DNA of 17,698 bases from Thermodesulfobacteriota bacterium (GTDB taxonomy: Bacteria; Desulfobacterota; QYQD01), in the NCBI GenBank assembly GCA_030017815.1, contig JASEGX010000021.1:1-17698 (forward strand), in the 5' to 3' direction. The position numbers and the translations under genes were made by a program. Position 1 is the first letter of the stretch; every line of letters begins with the position of its first letter. The notes beneath the pieces were generated by a model, which searched no databases, was not told the DNA's origin, and was given only the letters and a program-made list of their open reading frames with translations. This document shows positions 1 through 5,895 of this stretch, one piece after another.

Positions 1-124
1 ATCCAATCGGTCGAAATACATTGATGCCTCACCTTTTGAACGTTACCAATATATTCCCCGGTACGGGATAACGGGATAAGGGTGTGGGTTATTATGCAAA
101 ATTGAACGAAAATTCATCTTGCTC

Positions 125-152
125 TTGACAAGGTCTGGGGAAAATGGATAAT
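125..152 (+). promoter_or_regulatory. sigma70-type promoter for the three-gene cassette
   Basis: A perfect -35 hexamer TTGACA (125-130) is followed after 16 bases by GATAAT (147-152), five of six matches to the -10 consensus. The predicted start of transcription near 159 leaves a leader of about 90 bases before the first ATG at 249. The leader is AT-rich and shows no strong ribosome binding site. Bases 1-120 hold no gene that I can support. Confidence 0.6.
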
Positions 153-248
153 TAATAGACTAAATTTATTTATCCTATTTACCGATAAGTTGGATACCCT
201 AGCTTCACTTTTGGCTTGTTAAGAGCCATAGTGACAGCATTTATTAGT

Positions 249-1034
249 ATGACCAAATTGAACAGTCTTCCCAGTTATAAAAAACCACCTCTTATAGAGG
301 TTGTATGTGGCATCGTCTTCAAAAGAATTGAGCAATTCAAGGCGCCACACTTGGGATTGTTTTGGGAGAAAATACGAGACGAATATCCCACGTGCGAACA
401 TGCCCCTCCTTTAGGACTTGATGTTGAACCATTGGATTTGGCTAATCTATTGCCAAGGCTCTGGTTTGTTAATCAGCGCGATAACGAGCTCATTCAGCTA
501 CAGAACGACAGATTTCTATACAACTGGCGAAAGAAGCACGAAGACGATCCATATCCGCGCTATGGAATAGTTGCAAAGGCGTTCAAGGCCAACCTTGATA
601 TATTCCAGGAATTTCTTAAAGAAGAGGGGTTGGGAACGCTCAATCCCACTGCGTGCGAATTGACCTATGTTAATCATATCCTGAAGGGACAGGGCTGGGA
701 ATCGCTGGCTGAGATTAACAATGTACTGCCAGATATTAACTGGCGTTCGGATAATGGGCGATTTCTGCCAGAACCCCTTTCTTTGGGGTGGCAAACGACG
801 TTTGCTTTACCTGATGACAAGGGGCGACTGCATGTCAACCTTTTGCAAGGACAAATTGATGACCGTCCGGTACTCCGTCTTGATATTACCGCCCGCTGGC
901 TTAATGTGAATGAATGCCTGGATACAATATGGGGTTGGTTTGACGTGGCCCATGAATGGATCGTCCGCGGCTTTACTGACCTTACTAGCCGTGAAATCCA
1001 ATCAACAATTTGGGAGCGAGAAGACACCATCTGA
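249..1034 (+). CDS. TIGR04255 family protein
   Basis: This 261-residue protein opens with LPSYKKPPLIEVVCGIVF and continues with FKAPHLGLFWEKI and a CEHAPPL segment, the N-terminal signature I associate with the TIGR04255 family, a sporadically distributed group of unknown function. The rest (for example LRLDITARWL near residue 220 and a terminal IWER stretch) also fits that family. No signal peptide or membrane segment is visible, so it is probably cytosolic. I chose the ATG at 249 over a TTG at 216 because family members begin just before the LPSY motif; no clear Shine-Dalgarno precedes either. It is first in a three-gene cassette with its own promoter. The family is patchily distributed and often sits in accessory regions, which suggests a defence or stress role, but that is inference. 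Family assignment is from memory of the motif. Confidence 0.8.
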   Translation: MTKLNSLPSYKKPPLIEVVCGIVFKRIEQFKAPHLGLFWEKIRDEYPTCEHAPPLGLDVEPLDLANLLPRLWFVNQRDNELIQLQNDRFLYNWRKKHEDDPYPRYGIVAKAFKANLDIFQEFLKEEGLGTLNPTACELTYVNHILKGQGWESLAEINNVLPDINWRSDNGRFLPEPLSLGWQTTFALPDDKGRLHVNLLQGQIDDRPVLRLDITARWLNVNECLDTIWGWFDVAHEWIVRGFTDLTSREIQSTIWEREDTI

Positions 1035-1054
1035 GGATTACTAGAGAGAACCAT

Positions 1055-1765
1055 ATGCCGAGCATACAGGACATTAAAGAATACGAAAAATATGCTGCAG
1101 CGAGAAATATTCATGCCATGACTCAATTCTCAAGGCTTGAAGATGCAAAGGAATTCGGGGACCCTGAAATTTGTGGGCTTTATAGAACTCCGCGACGTTT
1201 GTCTGAATCCTACCGCTCAGTTGAACGCTGGATTAAGTTCGTTGATCAATCGAAGCGCGGCATACCCACAACGGTCAAGATGAATTTGGAAGAGACTACT
1301 GGGTTACAATCCGAAAGCCCGTTTGATCAACTTACCAAGCTGCGAGACGATAAGGTTCTGGAGATCATTTCTTATGTTCAAAAATCCTCTCAAATTCCTT
1401 TTACTGAGCGACTTGCGAAACGGCTCAGATTCTTGTTTGATGCTGCCAAAGAGGAGTTTCCCGATGAATTCGCAATCTCACCAGAGTCATTAAATAATTT
1501 TCTGACCTTTTTTCAATATACACCCAATTTAAAGTATCCGGATATTGTACTTACCCCGTCCAAAAACATTCAGGCTCAATGGCGGACTGCTTCCAACCGC
1601 CATTTTGCTGTGGAATTCTTGCCTACCGGAGATGCTCGATTTGTAATTTTTTCACCGGATCCGAGGCATCCAGAAAAGACGATTAGATTATCTGGGCTGG
1701 CTTCTATTGATTCTTTGCTGGAAACTGCGCAACCCCATGGAGTACTTAGCTGGGCTTCGGAATGA
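1055..1765 (+). CDS. hypothetical protein, second gene of the TIGR04255 cassette
   Basis: This 236-residue protein is not assigned to a named family. The N-terminal half is charged and probably helical. The C-terminal third looks like a compact beta-rich domain: a YPDIVLTPSKNIQAQW stretch, then FAVEFLPTGDARFVIFSPDPRHP and a closing SLLETAQPHGVLSWASE. That tail resembles proteins I have seen beside TIGR04255 genes, but I cannot name the domain. The ATG at 1055 has a GAGAG-type binding site eight to ten bases upstream; an upstream in-frame start at 1010 would overlap the previous gene and lacks a site. It starts 20 bases after the previous stop and its TGA overlaps the next ATG, so it is co-transcribed with both neighbours. 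No signal peptide or transmembrane helix is seen. Confidence 0.75.
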   Translation: MPSIQDIKEYEKYAAARNIHAMTQFSRLEDAKEFGDPEICGLYRTPRRLSESYRSVERWIKFVDQSKRGIPTTVKMNLEETTGLQSESPFDQLTKLRDDKVLEIISYVQKSSQIPFTERLAKRLRFLFDAAKEEFPDEFAISPESLNNFLTFFQYTPNLKYPDIVLTPSKNIQAQWRTASNRHFAVEFLPTGDARFVIFSPDPRHPEKTIRLSGLASIDSLLETAQPHGVLSWASE

Positions 1766-2190
1766 AAAACGATCCGTTACCTGATCAACACCACATTTCT
1801 CGGTATTGTTCCCCTACGAGATGTACGGAAGACGGCCAAGTTACTAGCGCCGCATTTCGCCTTCGGGAAGTGGACAACAATGCCCTATCAGTTAACTGGT
1901 TAGAATTCTTAAGCTCAACCGATCGGGACACTCAAATCCAAGAAATTCGCAAGGTTCTCGCATTAAAGATGAAAATTGGCACCAACGCCAAAATAGCTGT
2001 CTTGAATATTGGGCAAATGCGTGCCTATGTCCGGGCACACAGTCCAGATAGCAGAAATCTCCCTGTCTTACATGACCCGCTAGTAAATGACCCATCCCAC
2101 AGTGGCATTTACAACCTCCGGGAAGACGATGATTTAATTGCCACTCTGATAGCAGAAGTGGTTCAAGAGACATATTCAGCCCGAGCATAA
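1762..2190 (+). CDS. hypothetical protein, third gene of the TIGR04255 cassette, with a tail derived from comM
   Basis: This 142-residue product overlaps the preceding gene by four bases (ATGA), pointing to translational coupling. Near the N-terminus it carries DQHHISRYCSP, then AAFRLRE and ALSVNWLEF, motifs I recognise as recurring in small uncharacterised proteins, but I have no function for them. The region around residues 65-85 (KIGTNAKIAVLNIGQMRAYV) looks like a beta-alpha core. The last residues (SARA) and the codons immediately after the TAA match the C-terminal part of ComM in the same frame. The natural C-terminus has therefore probably been replaced by comM sequence, with a stop created in it. 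The functional state is uncertain, though most of the protein is intact. Confidence 0.7.
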   Translation: MKNDPLPDQHHISRYCSPTRCTEDGQVTSAAFRLREVDNNALSVNWLEFLSSTDRDTQIQEIRKVLALKMKIGTNAKIAVLNIGQMRAYVRAHSPDSRNLPVLHDPLVNDPSHSGIYNLREDDDLIATLIAEVVQETYSARA

Positions 2191-2307
2191 AGCCGCATAT
2201 TAAAGATCGCCCGCACTATCGCAGATATTGAAGGGGAGGCGTCCGTCAAATCTGCCCATATCTCCGAGGCCATCCAATACCGCAGTTTGGATCGCAGAGC
2301 GATCTGA
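2176..2307 (+). pseudogene. comM: 3' remnant of comM (YifB-type magnesium-chelatase-like AAA+ ATPase)
   Basis: Read in the frame of the preceding gene and through its TAA, the DNA encodes SARA, stop, S, then RILKIARTIADIEGEA, followed by HISEAIQYRSLDRRAI and a TGA at 2305-2307. The block SARA(Y)xRILKxARTIADxEG followed by AEAxxYRxLDR is the conserved C-terminal end of ComM/YifB, which acts in branch migration during natural transformation. Only about 43 codons survive; the AAA+ core is not upstream. A tyrosine codon seems to have become the TAA that now ends the upstream gene. This is a relic left where the cassette joined, or replaced, the comM locus. Confidence 0.75.
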
Positions 2308-2805
2308 CCAGTAGAAGAGATCAAGTGGCCGACCGGTAAAACTCTTATTCATTGTACCCGTTTTCTCCCAGATTTACTTATCTTGCTTGTTTAAGTTAAA
2401 TATACTTGACTTATTTTGTCAGATTAATTCAGGATGGGGACGTCCCCTCCTGGTTTTACTGAATCCCGCGTGCAATTTTGAGGGACGCTTCTCTTCTCTT
2501 TGATCCTATGCACGTTCTGCATGAATGTTAATCCAGTCCGATTTCTCGATTTCCCGGCGTCCTTCAGCCGGTCTCCCTGCCTGTCGGCAGACAGGTCAAG
2601 ATTCCGCCCTTGCCTTCGGCTAGTACTTCTGCTAACGTATCACTACCTTAGCAGGGTAAACGTACAAGGGACTTACACCCCTTAAGTTCACGCCCGTGCC
2701 GGGCGTACACAAATCATTTGGGCCAACGGGAATGGACTAGGGTTGATTTTCTTCAGTGCCGTGGCCCATGACCCAATTCTGCGTTAGACAAGAAAGAGAA
2801 TTTAA
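2308..2805. other. 498-base non-coding, hairpin-rich intergenic stretch
   Basis: No convincing gene lies here; a 61-codon open frame at 2500-2685 has the unnatural composition of a read-through of structured DNA. What is visible: the 2436 palindrome; a hairpin CCTGTC-GGCA-GACAGG (2580-2595), which can alternatively pair as CTGCC-TGTC-GGCAG; a perfect hairpin ACGCCCG-TGC-CGGGCGT (2690-2706); and a long imperfect stem pairing 2714-2729 with 2759-2771 (GGGCCA with TGGCCC, CGG with CCG, TCAT with ATGA). The last is followed by GCGTTAGAC (2781-2789). The block from about 2540 to 2715 resembles, from memory, a multicopy intergenic sequence of environmental deltaproteobacterial genomes. This could be a structured repeat or a decayed recombination site. 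Confidence 0.45.
2431..2452. repeat. perfect palindrome with extended arms, possible terminator or element end
   Basis: GGGGACGTCCCC (2436-2447) is a perfect 12-base palindrome. It extends with AGGA on the left and TCCT on the right around one bulged T. The stem is strong, but no run of T follows at once (TGGTTTTACT comes after a few bases), so an intrinsic terminator is only possible. Similar GGGGAC...GTCCCC ends are found at some mobile or REP-like elements; no transposase is present here. Confidence 0.4.
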
Positions 2806-2992
2806 ATGGAAAACCCAAAGACAGTAGAAGAACTCAAAAAGACAGCCGTAATATATTGGCCACAGGAAATTGCAGGAAAAGAATGCGAGTGCCATTCCAT
2901 TACTGTTTGATTCTCAGGAAAGTTTTATAAGCGTATTGAAGCTTGCAAACGCAACCCCCGATGCATGTGTTAAGGCACTTGAATTCACCTAA
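2806..2992 (+). pseudogene. frameshifted remnant of an unrecognised gene
   Basis: An ATG at 2806, preceded by an AAGAAAGAG stretch, opens a frame reading MENPKTVEELKKTAVIYWP and on to QEIAGKE, which soon stops at 2908-2910. From about 2875 the next frame reads NASAIPLLFDSQESF, then ISVLKLANATPDACVKALEF, and stops at 2990-2992. The two pieces join into one plausible 60-residue acidic N-terminal region if a single base is removed around 2870-2885. I do not recognise the family. The gene then ends 64 bases before hsdR, so it looks like the 5' stump of a gene cut off when the restriction island arrived. Confidence 0.45.
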
Positions 2993-3056
2993 ATTGTTAT
3001 TGCATAGAGACCTAAAAGAACCCCTTTGAACAACCGTGGTGATACTGAGGAACCGA

Positions 3057-5606
3057 ATGGCAAGTAAAGAAGCCACCGCCCGTATCAAGATCAACAAGCT
3101 GCTCGAAGGGGCAGGCTGGCGCTTCTTTCCGGAAGGGAGCGCGCCCGCCAACATCCGCCTTGAGCCCAGCGTGACGATCAAGTCATCCGATCTGGAAGCG
3201 CTTGGCGACAATTTCGAGAAGACCAGCAAGGGCTTCATCGACTTCCTGCTGCTCGACGTCAAAGGCTTCCCGCTCATCGTCCTTGAGGCCAAATCGGAGG
3301 ACAGGAACCCGCTCGTCGGCAAGGAGCAGGCCCGCAAATACGCCAAGTCCCAGAACTGCCGGTTCGTGATCCTCTCCAACGGCAACCTGCACTACTTCTG
3401 GGACCTGGAGCGCGGCAACCCCTACCTCATTACGTCCTTTCCTACGCCGGACTCGGTGATCGGCTACCAGCAGGTCACGCCCAACCCGCAACGCCTCGTC
3501 GAGGACCAGGTCGGCGATGACTACATCGTGCTGACCCAGCGCCCGAACTATCAATCCGAAGCGGCGTGGAAGAGCGAGGCCGAGCGTCCCGGCTACATCC
3601 AGGCCAACAAACTGCGTTTCTTGCGGCCCTATCAGTTGAAGGCCATCCACGCCCTGCAGCGGGCGGTCAAGGACGGCAAAGACCGCTTTCTGTTCGAGAT
3701 GGCTACCGGCACCGGCAAGACACTCACTGCCGCCGCTGTTATCAAGCTTTTCCTCCGTTCCGGCAATGCTCGGCGCGTCCTCTTTCTGGTAGATCGCCTC
3801 GAACTGGAAGATCAGGCCGGCAAGAAGGCCGATTCGCCTCTGCTCCTGCTCTCCGCCGATTTCCAGACGGTGATCTACAAGGAAAACCGCGACGATTGGC
3901 GGCGGGCGGAAATCGTGGTCACCACGGTACAGTCGCTGCTCTTCAACAATAAGTACCAGAGGCTCTTCTCGCCGACCGACTTCGATCTGGTCATCTCCGA
4001 TGAAGCGCACCGCTCCATCGGAGGGAACGCCCGCGCCGTTTTCGACTACTTCATCGGCTACAAGCTCGGCCTCACCGCGACGCCGCGCGATTACCTCAAA
4101 CGGTTCGACAAGGCGGGTCCCACCACCCGCGATCCGCGCGAAGCCGAGCGCCGACTGTTGCTGGACACCTACCGCACCTTTGGCTGCGAGAACAGCCAGC
4201 CCACCTACCGCTACTCGCTGCTCGACGGAGTGAAGGAAGGCTACCTGATCAACCCAACAGTGGTGGATGCCCGCACCGAGATCACCACCGAACTGCTCTC
4301 TGAACAGGGCTTCGTCGTCTCCTTCACCGACGACACTGGCGAAGACCAGCAGGAGGCCTTTAAACAGCGCGAATTCGAGAAGCGCTTCTTCGCTGACGCC
4401 ACCAACCAGCTTTTTTGCAAGACCTTCTTGGAAAACGCCCTGCGCGATCCGGTCAGCGGGGAGATCGGCAAGTCCATCATCTTCGCGGTCAGCCAGAACC
4501 ACGCCGCCAAGCTGGCGCAGATCCTGAACCAGATGGCCGACCGCATGTTTCCCGGCAAGTACCAGTCCGACTTCGCCGTGCAGGTCACCTCGCAGATCCC
4601 CGACGCCCAGCAGTTCACCATCAACTTCAGCAACAACAACCTGCTCGGCTCGGCCAACTTCCTGCCCGCCTACAAGACCAGCAAGGCGCGTGTCTGCGTG
4701 ACGGTGGGCATGATGACCACAGGCTACGATTGCACCGACATCCTCAATCTCGGTCTGTTTCGACCGATTTTCTCGCCGACGGACTTCATCCAGATCAAGG
4801 GGCGCGGCACCCGCAAGCACAATTTCCTCGAACAGCTTTTCGACGACAGCCTCAAGGATGGTGTCTTGCAGCAGCAGAAGGCCGCCTTCAAGCTCTTCGA
4901 CTTCTTTGCCACCTGCGAGTACTTCGAAGAGAAGTTCAATTATGACGAGGTACTGAAGCTCCCCCGGCCCCAAGGCAAAGGCGGTGATGGAGGCGGGGGC
5001 ACTGGCCCGGTGGTCACGGGCGGCACCTACGAGCATATGGGCGCCGACATCCTTTCGATGATCAAGGAAGAGGTCATTGGCCTTGATGGCATGAGGATCG
5101 ACCGCATGTTCTTCGAGAAATTCGGGGACACCGTGCGCGAAAATGAGACCATCGCCGCAGCCGTCGAGTCTGGACAATGGGATCGCGTCATCGACTACGT
5201 GAACCGCGAGGTTTTCGACAAGCCAGAGGAGTACTACACCCTCGACAAGTTGCGCAAAGCCGCTGCCGTGGATCGGCGGCTGACCCTGCGGGAGATACTC
5301 GAAAAGATTTTCGGCCTCATCCCGCGCTTCAAGTCCAAGGACGAGCTGCTGGAAGAGGAGTTTGCCAAATTCGTCGCCGACGCCAAGCCCGAAGAGGTCA
5401 CTGCCATCCCGGCCATCAAGACCTACTTCAAGGCCTACGTCACCAGCGACCAGGTGCGCCACATCATCGAGAGCCGCCAGTTCACAGACCTGGCCACCAA
5501 CCCGGTCTTTTCCACCCGCGACTTCCGCGCCGTGCCGGCGAAGTACCGCACGCTCATCCCTGAATACGTCAAGGATTACGTCTCGTTGAACCGGTTCGCC
5601 GCATAG
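3057..5606 (+). CDS. hsdR: type I restriction enzyme, HsdR subunit (EcoEI type)
   Basis: HsdR is the ATP-driven translocase and nuclease of a type I restriction complex; it cuts unmodified DNA away from the recognition site. The 849 residues show a PD-(D/E)xK nuclease near the N-terminus (D62 in GFIDFLLLD, E77-A-K79 in VLEAKS). An SF2 helicase follows: Walker A ATGTGKT at 216-222, DEAH at 315-318, GLTATP at 338-343, and a motif VI-like QIKGRGTRKH near residue 580. The C-terminal third (with LREILEKIFGLIPRFKSKDEL) fits the EcoEI_R_C domain. Length fits the EcoEI-like branch, which is shorter than EcoKI HsdR. I chose ATG 3057 over GTG 3036 because GAGGA precedes it at good spacing. GC-rich codon use differs sharply from the genes to the left. 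All catalytic motifs are intact. Confidence 0.96.
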   Translation: MASKEATARIKINKLLEGAGWRFFPEGSAPANIRLEPSVTIKSSDLEALGDNFEKTSKGFIDFLLLDVKGFPLIVLEAKSEDRNPLVGKEQARKYAKSQNCRFVILSNGNLHYFWDLERGNPYLITSFPTPDSVIGYQQVTPNPQRLVEDQVGDDYIVLTQRPNYQSEAAWKSEAERPGYIQANKLRFLRPYQLKAIHALQRAVKDGKDRFLFEMATGTGKTLTAAAVIKLFLRSGNARRVLFLVDRLELEDQAGKKADSPLLLLSADFQTVIYKENRDDWRRAEIVVTTVQSLLFNNKYQRLFSPTDFDLVISDEAHRSIGGNARAVFDYFIGYKLGLTATPRDYLKRFDKAGPTTRDPREAERRLLLDTYRTFGCENSQPTYRYSLLDGVKEGYLINPTVVDARTEITTELLSEQGFVVSFTDDTGEDQQEAFKQREFEKRFFADATNQLFCKTFLENALRDPVSGEIGKSIIFAVSQNHAAKLAQILNQMADRMFPGKYQSDFAVQVTSQIPDAQQFTINFSNNNLLGSANFLPAYKTSKARVCVTVGMMTTGYDCTDILNLGLFRPIFSPTDFIQIKGRGTRKHNFLEQLFDDSLKDGVLQQQKAAFKLFDFFATCEYFEEKFNYDEVLKLPRPQGKGGDGGGGTGPVVTGGTYEHMGADILSMIKEEVIGLDGMRIDRMFFEKFGDTVRENETIAAAVESGQWDRVIDYVNREVFDKPEEYYTLDKLRKAAAVDRRLTLREILEKIFGLIPRFKSKDELLEEEFAKFVADAKPEEVTAIPAIKTYFKAYVTSDQVRHIIESRQFTDLATNPVFSTRDFRAVPAKYRTLIPEYVKDYVSLNRFAA

Positions 5607-5614
5607 GAGGATCC

Positions 5615-5893
5615 ATGAGCAAGACCAGAAAATCAACTATTGAGGTACAAGGGACCGCCATCGCCGTTATCAACCACGCTATTGGCGCCTATATTTCCTT
5701 GACGGACATTGCCAAGCACAAAGAGCCGAATCGCTCGGATCATGTAATTCAGAACTGGATGAGAAACCGCAATACCGTTGAATTTTTAGGAGTATGGGAG
5801 CGTTTGAACAACGCTGATTTCAAACCCCTCGAATTCGAGGGGTTTAGAAACAGGTCCGGGCTCAACAGCTACAAGATAAGCGTAAAGGAATAA
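5615..5893 (+). CDS. KilA-N domain protein, truncated
   Basis: The 92-residue product starts eight bases after hsdR behind a good TAGGAGG site. It contains the KilA-N signature: IEVQGTAIAVINHAIGAYI, SLTDIAKHKEP, HVIQNWMRNRNTVEFLGVWE and FEGFRNRSGLNSY. KilA-N is a small DNA-binding domain first known from phage P1 KilA and from poxviruses; bacterial members of this subgroup often lie inside type I restriction operons. Those I recall are about 250-280 residues, continuing after GLNS with a WIE...GAIGI segment and a helical C-terminal region. Here the protein stops just there, two bases before the hsdM start, so the C-terminal domain has probably been lost by deletion. Its base composition is more AT-rich than its neighbours. 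Role is unproven; regulation of, or association with, the R-M complex is a guess. Confidence 0.85.
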   Translation: MSKTRKSTIEVQGTAIAVINHAIGAYISLTDIAKHKEPNRSDHVIQNWMRNRNTVEFLGVWERLNNADFKPLEFEGFRNRSGLNSYKISVKE

Positions 5894-5895
5894 CC

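Noticed and set aside
2500..2685. 61-codon open frame in the hairpin-rich region
   Set aside because: It reads through two perfect hairpins, has an odd R/S/L/P/C-rich composition and no binding site; it looks like structured non-coding DNA.
2720..2789. Bona fide integron attC site
   Set aside because: The right end GTTAGAC fits, but there is no complementary left RYYYAAC, no bulge pattern that I can confirm, and no integrase in the window; kept only as a possibility.
3183..5636. 817-codon open frame on the minus strand opposite hsdR
   Set aside because: It is the antisense shadow of a GC-rich gene with clear HsdR motifs; the translation is rich in V, A, E, G and L and has no recognisable domain.
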